A stretch of 64,000 bases of DNA, from assembly GCF_002886255.1 (NCBI RefSeq), contig NZ_KZ614149.1:1984001-2048000 (forward strand), read 5' to 3'. How positions within the stretch are numbered: position 1 is the stretch's first letter; each line of letters starts with the position of its first letter. A program made the translations under genes and the position numbers. Source of the DNA: Alteribacillus bidgolensis (lineage in GTDB: Bacteria > Bacillota > Bacilli > Bacillales > Marinococcaceae). Below, in pieces: positions 16,964 through 24,470 of the stretch. The notes beneath the pieces were generated by a model. It had not been told where the DNA came from. It saw nothing but the letters and a program-made list of their open reading frames with translations, and ran no database searches.

Positions 16964-17730
16964 TATTTAGCTTCCTTTTCTTCCGTGTTTCTTCCTATTT
17001 TTTCCGCTGTATCTCCTAGCACAGCTTTCTGAATGAGAAAAAGCTCCTTCATCCCTTTTTCTCCGATATCTAACAGGTGATTCAGCTGTTCTCTAGAATA
17101 GGATGCTTCTTCTCCAGTGCCTTGCAGCTCTACAAATTTTCCATTTCCTGTCATCACAATATTCATATCAACTTCTGCCGAAGCATCTTCTGTATAGCAT
17201 AAGTCTAGCAATTCTCTTTGCTCAGGGTCAACTCCGACCGACACGGCTGCAAGAAAATCAGTAATCGGCAGCGTTTTTATTTTCTCGTCATTCTTATATT
17301 GCTGCAGTGCCATTGTCATAGCAACAAATGCTCCAGTTATAGAGGCTGTCCGCGTCCCTCCATCTGCTTGAATAACGTCACAGTCTACCCAGATCGTCCG
17401 CTCTCCAATTTTCGTTAAATCTACGACAGATCGCAGTGAACGGCCAATAAGACGTTGTATTTCCATTGTTCGTCCGCTAAGCTTTCCTTTCGCCGCTTCT
17501 CTAATATTGCGTTGTTCTGTTGCCCTTGGAAGCATGGAATACTCAGCAGCTATCCAGCCCTTTTTACTGCCGCGCATAAAAGGCGGCACTCTGTCTTCTA
17601 TGCTGGCTGTACAAATTACTTTTGTTTCTCCAACAGTAATAAGTACTGATCCTTCGGGATGCTTTAAAAATTCCGTATCAATTGTTACCGGGCGTAATTC
17701 ATCCAATTCTCTTCCATCTGCTCGTGTCAT
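16963..17730 (-). CDS. rph: Ribonuclease PH
   Basis: Phosphorolytic 3'-5' exoribonuclease that trims tRNA 3' ends. Signatures seen are GSVLITVGETKVICTASIE near 28-46, the phosphate-binding ISGRTMEIQRLIGRSLRSV-type segment near 85-103 and DCDVIQADGGTRTASITGA near 115-133. VDMNIVMTGNGKFVELQGTGE is near 185-205. At 255 residues it is slightly longer than B. subtilis Rph (245) because of a charged C-terminal tail. First gene of rph-ysnA-ysnB. Confidence 0.97.
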   Translation of the reverse strand: MTRADGRELDELRPVTIDTEFLKHPEGSVLITVGETKVICTASIEDRVPPFMRGSKKGWIAAEYSMLPRATEQRNIREAAKGKLSGRTMEIQRLIGRSLRSVVDLTKIGERTIWVDCDVIQADGGTRTASITGAFVAMTMALQQYKNDEKIKTLPITDFLAAVSVGVDPEQRELLDLCYTEDASAEVDMNIVMTGNGKFVELQGTGEEASYSREQLNHLLDIGEKGMKELFLIQKAVLGDTAEKIGRNTEEKEAK

Positions 17731-17746
17731 TTATATATCCTCCTAA

Positions 17747-17822
17747 TAGAAAAACTTGGCTTGCCGCCGAATCCTATGGAAATTACTTGATCCTTTAGCA
17801 AAGTTAAATTTTTCTAAAGTAT
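17747..17822 (-). repeat. Family 1 repeat, shortened copy between gerM and rph
   Basis: Retains TAGAAAAACTTGGCTTGCCG at one end and AGCAAAGTTAA...CTAAAGTATAA at the other, but lacks the GGAAGCC-TAGTTTT arm in the middle. It abuts the T-run of the gerM terminator. Confidence 0.65.
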
Positions 17823-17847
17823 AAAAAGAAGGCAGCGGAGCCGCCTT
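17823..17847 (-). terminator. Intrinsic terminator of gerM
   Basis: Minus-strand stem AAGGCGGC / GCTGCCTT with a TCC loop, followed by a T-rich run. Confidence 0.75.
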
Positions 17848-17888
17848 ATGGAAACGCTATTGATTATAGCAAATTTTTCTCATCTCTG

Positions 17889-19004
17889 CTAAGAATGATT
17901 TGCGTTTACCGATGCAGGCCGGCTTACGGGTTCATTCAGCGTTTCGCCTGAGACCTGAATAACTTCTTCTGCTCCTTCTACGTTTAACTCTACCTTCTCT
18001 ACACCTGCTACTTCAGTAGCCGAAAGAGTTATGGCATGAAGAGCTTCATCTGATATGGCAGTACCTTCTTGCTCGGTTAAAAGACTTTCATTAAAGAAAA
18101 GAGAGGCTGTATCTCCGTTAATAGAGGGAGTATCTTCTAGAGAAGCTCCTTCTCTAATAACCCCATGAAGTGAACTGGCCGAAGAAGGTCCTTTTATTAA
18201 TTCTTCCATTGTTACATCTAACTTTTCAGACTCCTCAAAGCTTTCTACCCTTCGTGTGACAGGAACATAATAGGAACTGTCCCCTGTTTGTGATAGAAAA
18301 TAAACTGTAACACTATCGCTATTTGTCATGTCTGCCACACTTCCGCTTTCAAGATTAATGCCGTTTTCCCTGCTGTATGCATCTCCGATTGGAGTATTTT
18401 CTGCTGGCATTGTCTCCTGCTCATATCCATTGATTTGAAATTTTACCTGGTCTACGTTCTCAAACTGCGTTAAAGTCCAAGTAACAGCCTGCAGAATAGC
18501 TTGTTCATTTTTTGGATCATAATCTCTGAACTCAGGAGAAAAGTCAGCAATCGCCGTTCCATCTTCCTTTAAATTCACATCCACTTCGGTACCTGGAGGA
18601 AGAACAGCTTGAAACCCATTTGGAATCATTGATGTTAACGGACCGTCCTGAACTAGATATTCTAGTGATTGTTTTAATGTTCCTTCTTGAACCGGAAGTT
18701 CAAAGGTATGCGGAACAACCATTCCTTCTTCATTAATCAAATACAGCTCCCGCTCCGTCGTTTCATCTGTACCTTCTTCATCAGCTTCCTTTTGATCTTC
18801 GCTGTCCTCAGCTTGCTCTTCTTCTTTATTCGCTTCCGTTTCATCTGCTGGTTCCATCTCTTCAAATTCTTGCCATTCTACTTCTTCCGTTTCTTCAGGA
18901 GGCTCATCCTTATTTGTGGCCTCATTATTGCCAAAACCGCATCCTTGCAAGAAAAAGGGTACGGTCAGGAATACCGCTGTCCCTATGAACCATTTTGTTT
19001 TCAT
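17889..19004 (-). CDS. gerM: GerM lipoprotein (two GerM domains)
   Basis: Sporulation and germination lipoprotein; in B. subtilis GerM is needed for engulfment-stage assembly across the septal membranes. From the ATG at 19004 the protein opens with a lipoprotein signal peptide ending in the lipobox LQGC, then a long low-complexity Glu-rich linker (about residues 25-80). Two GerM domains follow at about 105-215 and 245-355. The ATG at 19004 has a GGGAGG ribosome binding site; an in-frame start 48 nt upstream would spoil the signal peptide. Located between racE and rph as in B. subtilis. Confidence 0.92.
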   Translation of the reverse strand: MKTKWFIGTAVFLTVPFFLQGCGFGNNEATNKDEPPEETEEVEWQEFEEMEPADETEANKEEEQAEDSEDQKEADEEGTDETTERELYLINEEGMVVPHTFELPVQEGTLKQSLEYLVQDGPLTSMIPNGFQAVLPPGTEVDVNLKEDGTAIADFSPEFRDYDPKNEQAILQAVTWTLTQFENVDQVKFQINGYEQETMPAENTPIGDAYSRENGINLESGSVADMTNSDSVTVYFLSQTGDSSYYVPVTRRVESFEESEKLDVTMEELIKGPSSASSLHGVIREGASLEDTPSINGDTASLFFNESLLTEQEGTAISDEALHAITLSATEVAGVEKVELNVEGAEEVIQVSGETLNEPVSRPASVNANHS

Positions 19005-19143
19005 CTTAGATTCCCTCCCAGAGCAGTTTGTACTATCATTTATACGAGCCATGGAAGGAAATAGACCTTAGATTATATCAAAATTGTTTATAGGTACTAT
19101 TTTTTTAATTTTTAGTTTATGTTTCTCGCTTCCCAGCACTATA

Positions 19144-19947
19144 TTATATCACTTGCCCCAAATGAATCGATTGTACATTAGCTGCTTTTCCATCAAGCCA
19201 TCGGTTTGCGACATTTCTAAAACGCTCTCTTGATCCTGTCGTGTAAAACGTGTGGTTTGGTATACTTTTTGTAGACAGCATTCCTTTATAATGGAGGATA
19301 GTACTGACTTCTCTTGCTGTCTCATCCCCTGAAGAGATTAAAGAAATATGTTTCCCTACTGCTTTTTGAATCACATCATTTAGCAGAGGATAGTGTGTGC
19401 AGCCTAAAATTAAAGTATCAAAAGATTTTTTATGAAGCGGCTTTAAAGTCTGTGCCACAATATTAAGTGCTTCTTCTCCCTCACAAAGTCCTTGCTCCAC
19501 TAACGGGACAAATGGAGGGCATGCTAGACAGTCTACCGTTACATTTTCATTAATAGTATGAAGTGCTTTTATATAGGCACCACTTGCAATAGTACCTTCT
19601 GTTCCAATAACTGCTACATGGTCATTGGAAGTTATCTTTAATGCAGTGATAGCTCCCGGCTGTACAACCCCTACTACCGGAATGGAAAGCCATTCTCTTA
19701 CTTCCTCTAACACAACAGCTGTGGCAGTATTACAAGCAATCACCAGCATTTTTATGTTTTCTTCTAAAAGGCGGTCAATCATTTCCCATGTGAACTGTTT
19801 TACCTCAGACACCGGTCTCGGTCCATATGGGCAGCGCGCCGTATCGCCTATATAAATCATTTCTTCTTTTGGGAGCTGGCGTGCAATTTCTCTAGCTACC
19901 GTTAATCCACCTACACCTGAGTCAATAATACCTATTGGTCGATTCAC
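19144..19947 (-). CDS. murI: Glutamate racemase
   Basis: Makes D-glutamate for peptidoglycan and, in some bacilli, poly-glutamate. The catalytic cysteines lie in VIACNTATA near residue 72 and LGCTHYPLL near residue 185. The N-terminal IGIIDSGVGGLTV and YIGDTARCPYGPRP are signature segments. The start is GTG at 19947 behind TTGAGGGACAC. Length of 267 residues matches the RacE type. Position next to gerM matches B. subtilis racE. Confidence 0.97.
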   Translation of the reverse strand: MNRPIGIIDSGVGGLTVAREIARQLPKEEMIYIGDTARCPYGPRPVSEVKQFTWEMIDRLLEENIKMLVIACNTATAVVLEEVREWLSIPVVGVVQPGAITALKITSNDHVAVIGTEGTIASGAYIKALHTINENVTVDCLACPPFVPLVEQGLCEGEEALNIVAQTLKPLHKKSFDTLILGCTHYPLLNDVIQKAVGKHISLISSGDETAREVSTILHYKGMLSTKSIPNHTFYTTGSRERFRNVANRWLDGKAANVQSIHLGQVI

Positions 19948-19983
19948 AAAGTGTCCCTCAATTTCATCTATAATTTCTTGGTG

Positions 19984-20430
19984 TTAAACGTTTTGTTCTT
20001 CTTTTGTCATTTTATTGTGCAGCACCATCATACTTTGTTCAATTGTTTTTATTTCTTCTTCAGAGAAACTGCTTAAAACTTTTTCTAAATAGTTTTGCCT
20101 TTCCTTCACTACTTCCTGTATGATACTTTCTCCTTTTTCAAGGAGATGAATTTGTACTACTCTCCGGTCTTTTTCATCTTTTATTCTTTCTACTAATTCA
20201 TTTTTTTCCATTCTGTCAACTAAATCTGTTGTTGTACTGCAGGCAAGATACAATTTATTAGACAATTCACCAATTGTCATGTCTCCATCCTCCTGCAGCC
20301 ATTGTAATGCTACAAACTGTGGCGGGGTGATCGGAAATTTATTTAAAATTTCCCGTCCTTTTTGTTTCACAATATAAGAAACATGTCTTAAAGATTTTTC
20401 AACCCCCGCTACCTGAGTTTGATCTGTCAT
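19984..20430 (-). CDS. ysmB: MarR-family transcriptional regulator (YsmB-like)
   Basis: Winged-helix regulator of 148 residues. The central DNA-binding region has FVALQWLQEDGDMTIGELS, the recognition helix around KLYLACSTTTDLVDRMEKNE and the wing ERIKDEKDRRVVQIHL, followed by a C-terminal dimerisation helix. Target and ligand are unknown. Its place directly upstream of racE corresponds to B. subtilis ysmB. Only about 36 nt separate it from murI, so they are probably co-transcribed. Confidence 0.88.
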   Translation of the reverse strand: MTDQTQVAGVEKSLRHVSYIVKQKGREILNKFPITPPQFVALQWLQEDGDMTIGELSNKLYLACSTTTDLVDRMEKNELVERIKDEKDRRVVQIHLLEKGESIIQEVVKERQNYLEKVLSSFSEEEIKTIEQSMMVLHNKMTKEEQNV

Positions 20431-20620
20431 GATTTTCCTCCCTGTTGTCCTTCATGCCTCTATTTTCTCTTTTTTTCCGCCCCATTGCAAGGCACCTGCA
20501 AAGAAACGTCACAAGTTCTTCAAAATGTCTTTTACAATTATTTTATGGGTTTACTTGATCGTCCGCTACCACCTATCCAAATTTAGGCTCTCATATAAAC
20601 TTTCTTTCTTTTGCATAATG

Positions 20621-20702
20621 TTAGAAAGACTCGACTTGCCGCCGATTCTTTCTGGCAAAGCCGTAGTTTTACTTTTTAAGAAGTTAAACTTTCTTAAAGT
20701 AT
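20621..20702 (-). repeat. Family 1 double-hairpin repeat after ptsI
   Basis: Reads TTAGAAAGACTCGACTTGCC through to TTCTTAAAGTATAA, and ends against the T-run of the ptsI terminator. Confidence 0.75.
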
Positions 20703-20739
20703 AAAAAAACTGCCGGCCAAGATTTACTCAACACGGCAG
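20703..20739 (-). terminator. Intrinsic terminator of ptsHI
   Basis: Minus-strand CTGCCG / CGGCAG stem with a loop of about 18 nt, then seven T, directly after the ptsI stop. Confidence 0.75.
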
Positions 20740-20755
20740 AACACATTTTCATATG

Positions 20756-22480
20756 TTAGGAAACGATAAACCCTTTTCTATTTACCAATTCAGCTACTTC
20801 ATTTTCAGTTGATAGTTGAATTGCTTCTTCTGCTAATGTTTCCGTTTCTTTTTTAGACAGATGGCGGATTTGACTTCTGGCTGGAAGTACAGAAGTAGCG
20901 CTCATACTGAACTCGTCCAGCCCCAAACCGAGAAGAAGCGGTACAGCTGTTTCTTCTCCTGCCATTTCTCCACACATACCTGCCCATTTTCCTTCTTTAT
21001 GGGCGGCATCAATAACATTTTTAACGAGTCTTAAAATGGCTGGATGATACGGCTGATAAAGATGAGCCACTTTTTCACTCATACGGTCCGCAGCTAAAGT
21101 ATATTGGATCAAATCATTTGTACCAATGCTGAAAAAGTCTACTTCTTTTGCAAAAATATCAGCAGCCACAGCAGTAGATGGAATTTCGACCATAATACCA
21201 ACTTCTACTTCGTCAGAAACAGTGTGTCCCTCTTTAAGAAGCTCTTGTTTTACATCTTCTAAAATAGCTTTTGCTTCTCTAACTTCTTCTACCGTTGCTA
21301 CCATCGGGAACATAATTTTTAACGTACCGAAGGCGCTTGCGCGAAGCAGTGCACGAAGCTGCGTACGGAACATGTCCGTTTCTTCTAAACAGAGACGGAT
21401 AGCGCGGAACCCTAAAAATGGATTAAGTTCTTTCGGAAGATCTAAATACGGAAGTTCCTTGTCTCCGCCGATATCAAGTGTACGGATAACAACAGGTTTT
21501 CCTTCCATGCGCTCTAATACTTCTTTATAAGCTTCGAACTGCTCCTCTTCTTTTGGAAGCTCATTTCGTCCCATATAAAGAAACTCCGTACGGTACAGAC
21601 CGATACCTTCTGCACCATTTGAGAGCACACCATCCATATCATCTGGTGTTCCAATATTGGCAGCAAGCTCTACTCTATGATCATCTGTAGTAACAGACGG
21701 TTCATTTACAAGCTTAGCCCACTCTTCTTTTTGGCGGAGATAGTCATTTAACTTTTCCTTGTATGTTTCGATGACACTTTCCTCAGGATTGATAAGTACA
21801 TTACCTTCCATGCCATCAACGATAATAGTATCTCCCGTAGAAATGGAAGCAGTAGCTTCTTTTGTACCAACAACCGCTGGAATTTCCATGGAACGAGCCA
21901 TGATCGCTGAATGAGAAGTTCGTCCTCCGATATCAGCGGCAAAACCAAGCACGTAATCTAAATTCAATTGAGCAGTGTCTGAAGGCGTTAGATCCTCGGC
22001 AATTACAACGGTTTCATCTTGAATTGAAGCTAAGCTTGTGTTTTCAATTCCTAGAAGATGCAATAACACCCGCTGTGAAACGTCACGAATATCTGCAGCA
22101 CGTTCTTTCATGTATTCGTTATCCATGCCTTCAAACATCGTAACGTACATGTCAGCCATTTCTTTCATGGCGTATTCAGCATTCAGCTGTTCTTCTTTAA
22201 TTTTAGCTGTAACACCGTCTAATATTTCCGGGTCCTCTAATACGAGAAGATGAGCGGAAAAAATCTCTGCTTGCTCTTCTCCCATTTCCTTCAGCGTTTT
22301 TTCTTTAATCAATTTCAGTTCATTTTTTGCATTTTTTACCGCTTCATTAAAACGGTTGACTTCTGCCTCAACATCATCTACCGATTTTTTTTCAATGTCC
22401 ATGTCAGGCTGCTCAAGGACAAAAGCTTTTGCGATCGCAATTCCCTTTGAAGCGGCGATCCCCTTCAAATTGTTTGTCAT
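20756..22480 (-). CDS. ptsI: Phosphoenolpyruvate-protein phosphotransferase (PTS enzyme I)
   Basis: Takes phosphate from PEP and passes it to HPr, starting the sugar phosphotransferase cascade. The phosphorylated histidine lies in GGRTSHSAIMARSMEIPAVV near residue 190. The PEP-binding C-terminal barrel has GIGLYRTEFLYM near 290-300, FFSIGTNDLIQYTLAADR near 447-465 and the catalytic GMCGEMAGE near 500. Length of 574 residues is normal. It overlaps the ptsH stop by 1 nt (TAATG). Unlike the gene order I know for B. subtilis, the pair sits between marR and gerE, with no ptsG. Confidence 0.98.
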   Translation of the reverse strand: MTNNLKGIAASKGIAIAKAFVLEQPDMDIEKKSVDDVEAEVNRFNEAVKNAKNELKLIKEKTLKEMGEEQAEIFSAHLLVLEDPEILDGVTAKIKEEQLNAEYAMKEMADMYVTMFEGMDNEYMKERAADIRDVSQRVLLHLLGIENTSLASIQDETVVIAEDLTPSDTAQLNLDYVLGFAADIGGRTSHSAIMARSMEIPAVVGTKEATASISTGDTIIVDGMEGNVLINPEESVIETYKEKLNDYLRQKEEWAKLVNEPSVTTDDHRVELAANIGTPDDMDGVLSNGAEGIGLYRTEFLYMGRNELPKEEEQFEAYKEVLERMEGKPVVIRTLDIGGDKELPYLDLPKELNPFLGFRAIRLCLEETDMFRTQLRALLRASAFGTLKIMFPMVATVEEVREAKAILEDVKQELLKEGHTVSDEVEVGIMVEIPSTAVAADIFAKEVDFFSIGTNDLIQYTLAADRMSEKVAHLYQPYHPAILRLVKNVIDAAHKEGKWAGMCGEMAGEETAVPLLLGLGLDEFSMSATSVLPARSQIRHLSKKETETLAEEAIQLSTENEVAELVNRKGFIVS

Positions 22481-22749
22481 TACTCTCCAAGCCCTTCTTT
22501 TACTACTTCATCTACAGCTTGTATCGCTTCTTCTTCGTCGCCGCCTTCCGCTGTAATAGTAACTTCTGCACCTTTACCTACACCAAGGGACATAACACCC
22601 ATAATGGATTTCAAATTAACGGATTTCCCATTGTATTCCAGTGTGAGTTCTGAAGAAAATTGACCTGCTTTATTTACCAATTGAGTAGCTGGACGAGCGT
22701 GAATTCCTGTATCATTTGTGATTGTAAAAGTTTTTTGCTGCATGTTCAT
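22480..22749 (-). CDS. ptsH: Phosphocarrier protein HPr
   Basis: Carries phosphate from enzyme I to sugar-specific EIIA on His15; the active-site segment is TGIHARPATQLV. The regulatory serine of Gram-positive HPr (Ser46, target of HPr kinase) is present in NLKSIMGVMSLGVGKGAEV, so carbon catabolite repression through CcpA can be expected. Length of 89 residues is normal. It is the first gene of ptsHI; the leader carries a GlcT-type RAT/terminator. Confidence 0.98.
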   Translation of the reverse strand: MNMQQKTFTITNDTGIHARPATQLVNKAGQFSSELTLEYNGKSVNLKSIMGVMSLGVGKGAEVTITAEGGDEEEAIQAVDEVVKEGLGE

Positions 22750-22957
22750 TACCCCTTTTCCAATATTTATATCGCTTTCATAAAGATACTAAGTAATGAT
22801 ACGCTGGGTCAAGAGAACGTTATTCTTACGTTTCCACTTTCCCTATTGTTTTAACCTTAAAAAAATAAATAAGACAAGACTAGTGTACGGACAGGCGAGA
22901 CAGATTCTGCAAAGCATCAGCTTCCTGCCGGAACCTTTTGGCGATGGCCGCTCGTTA

Positions 22958-22990
22958 TATTTTTACTGTTTACAGCGTTTTAAACAGTAT
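22958..22990 (-). repeat. Family 1 hairpin A, partial copy in the ptsHI leader
   Basis: TTTTACTGTTTA and TAAACAGTATAA form a nearly perfect hairpin directly following the T-run of the RAT terminator. The second hairpin of the repeat is not recognisable here. Confidence 0.5.
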
Positions 22991-23075
22991 AAAAAAAGCA
23001 TGAGCAAATGCAAAAAAGCAGGGAAAAAATACGGAATAGAAAGTAGTTTTTTCCTCTTTATGCATTTACTCATGC
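22991..23075 (-). terminator. RAT-overlapping terminator in the ptsHI leader
   Basis: The minus-strand arms GCATGAGTAAATGCA (23075-23061) and TGCATTTGCTCATGC (23012-22998) pair over 15 bp with one mismatch position, followed by seven T. The 5' arm is shared with the upstream RAT element, so antiterminator binding should prevent this hairpin from forming. Confidence 0.8.
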
Positions 23076-23096
23076 CTGATCGTGTCAGTAACACGT
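23061..23096 (-). promoter_or_regulatory. GlcT-type ribonucleic antiterminator (RAT) upstream of ptsHI
   Basis: The minus strand reads ACGTGTTACTGACACGATCA then GGCATGAGTAAATG. As I remember it, this closely matches the B. subtilis ptsG RAT bound by GlcT. It overlaps the 5' arm of the following terminator, the arrangement known for GlcT control by glucose and PTS phosphorylation. glcT itself is not in this window. Confidence 0.8.
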
Positions 23097-23157
23097 AAAT
23101 GTTCATTATTTTCATTTTTATAGTTAAAACAAAACAGCGCACATATTTACGAAAATT

Positions 23158-23186
23158 ATTATAGCATTTTCTAGCTGAAGCAGCAA
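23158..23186 (-). promoter_or_regulatory. SigA promoter for ptsHI
   Basis: TTGCTG and TATAAT with 17-nt spacing and an extended -10 (TGCTATAAT) on the minus strand. Transcription would start about 50 nt before the RAT. Confidence 0.75.
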
Positions 23187-23214
23187 GCTTATTTTTTTAT
23201 TCTTTATTCCGATG

Positions 23215-23247
23215 AAAAAACCGGCCTTTCTAAAAATGAAAAGCCGG
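23215..23247 (-). terminator. Intrinsic terminator of gerE
   Basis: Minus-strand stem CCGGCTTTTC / GAAAGGCCGG followed by six T, just after the gerE stop. Confidence 0.8.
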
Positions 23248-23256
23248 GTAAAAACA

Positions 23257-23481
23257 TTAAATAGTAAGTTCTCCCATCCTGATCAATTCAATCACAGCTT
23301 GAGAACGCCCCTTTACTCCCAGCTTTTGCATAGTATTTGATATATGGTTACGAACTGTTTTTTCACTAATAAATAACTGGGCAGCAATTTCTTTCGTGGT
23401 TTTATCTTGGACAAGCAATTCAAAGACTTCCCGTTCCCGTTTAGTAAGCAAGGTACGGTGGCCTCTGTCCATCTCCCTCAA
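23257..23481 (-). CDS. gerE: Spore-coat transcription regulator GerE (LuxR-type HTH)
   Basis: Late mother-cell regulator of coat genes, essentially a stand-alone LuxR/FixJ helix-turn-helix. LLTKREREVFELLVQDKTTK, IAAQLFISEKTVRNHISNTM and LGVKGRSQAVIELIRMGEL are nearly identical to B. subtilis GerE. I choose the TTG at 23481, which has an AAAGG site 9 nt upstream and gives 74 residues, the B. subtilis length. The in-frame GTG at 23490 lies right on the Shine-Dalgarno sequence. It is monocistronic, downstream of sdhB, and has a SigK-like promoter. Confidence 0.95.
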   Translation of the reverse strand: MREMDRGHRTLLTKREREVFELLVQDKTTKEIAAQLFISEKTVRNHISNTMQKLGVKGRSQAVIELIRMGELTI

Positions 23482-23565
23482 TGGCTTCACCCTTTCTTGA
23501 CAAGGCTGTCCCCGTCCTTTACCTTCCGGCGAAAGGGGCGGAGTATGGAAAGAATATAGTCAGCA

Positions 23566-23594
23566 TATTTTATGCTGTCTTAAGACACTCTGTT
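23566..23594 (-). promoter_or_regulatory. SigK-type promoter for gerE
   Basis: The minus strand has AACA, 16 nt, then CATAAAATA, which fits the SigK consensus (mACm, about 16 nt, CATAnnnTA). The -10 lies inside a 7-bp inverted repeat CAGCATA/TATGCTG. In B. subtilis gerE is transcribed by SigK. Confidence 0.6.
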
Positions 23595-23656
23595 ACGGGC
23601 ATCTGTTGCTATAGCAGGAAAAAATTACGTTATTCTTTATTTTTTTATTTTTATAC

Positions 23657-23695
23657 AAAAAAACTGCCCCGCAAAAGGCACATTTTGCGGGGCAG
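23657..23695 (-). terminator. Intrinsic terminator of sdhCAB
   Basis: Perfect 13-bp stem CTGCCCCGCAAAA / TTTTGCGGGGCAG with a 6-nt loop, then seven T on the minus strand, after the sdhB stop. Confidence 0.92.
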
Positions 23696-23708
23696 CGAGA
23701 AAGTTGTT

Positions 23709-24470
23709 TTACATTTTGTCGCTTCCAAAGAAATTCTTGAATGATTGCAAAGCAGTGTCACGGTTTAAAGCTGCAATCGAAGTTGTAAGGGGAATACCTT
23801 TCGGACAGGATTGCACACAGTTCTGCGAATTACCGCAGTTAGCGAGCCCGCCATCGCCCATTAAACTTTCCAGACGTTCTGCTTTATTCATTTCGCCTGT
23901 TGGGTGAGAGTTAAAGAGACGCACTTGCGACAATGGTGCTGGACCGATAAAGTCGGAATTGTCGTTAACATTAGGGCAGGCTTCTAAACAAACACCACAG
24001 GTCATGCACTTAGATAGTTCATAAGCCCATTGACGTTTATTTTCTGCCATTCGAGGTCCAGGCCCGAGATCATACGTACCATCAATCGGAATCCATGCTT
24101 TTACTTTTTTCAACGAATCAAACATTCTGCTCCGATCAACCATTAGGTCTCTGATTACTGGGAATGTCTTCATTGGTTCGAGACGGATAGGGTGTTCTAG
24201 CTGGTCTACCAGCGCCGTACAAGATTGGCGCGGCTTTCCGTTAATCACCATAGAACATGCTCCGCAAACTTCTTCAAGGCAGTTCATATCCCAAATAACT
24301 GGAGCTGTTTCTTTTCCATTAGCATCGACCGGATTACGGCGGATTTCCATTAAGGCAGAAATGACATTCATATTCGGACGATGAGAAAGTTCAAATTCCT
24401 GAACGTAAGGTTCACTGTCTGGACTTTCCTGACGTGTAATTATAAAACGGATTTTTTTATCTTCGCTCAT
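23709..24470 (-). CDS. sdhB: Succinate dehydrogenase iron-sulfur subunit
   Basis: Electron-transfer subunit of respiratory complex II at the inner face of the membrane. The [2Fe-2S] cysteines are in CLEEVCGACSMVINGKPRQSC near residue 64. The [4Fe-4S] and [3Fe-4S] cysteines are in CMTCGVCLEACP near 152 and CGNSQNCVQSCPKG near 215. Length of 253 residues is normal for the Bacillus type. Its ATG overlaps the sdhA stop (ATGA), giving coupled synthesis. Confidence 0.98.
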   Translation of the reverse strand: MSEDKKIRFIITRQESPDSEPYVQEFELSHRPNMNVISALMEIRRNPVDANGKETAPVIWDMNCLEEVCGACSMVINGKPRQSCTALVDQLEHPIRLEPMKTFPVIRDLMVDRSRMFDSLKKVKAWIPIDGTYDLGPGPRMAENKRQWAYELSKCMTCGVCLEACPNVNDNSDFIGPAPLSQVRLFNSHPTGEMNKAERLESLMGDGGLANCGNSQNCVQSCPKGIPLTTSIAALNRDTALQSFKNFFGSDKM

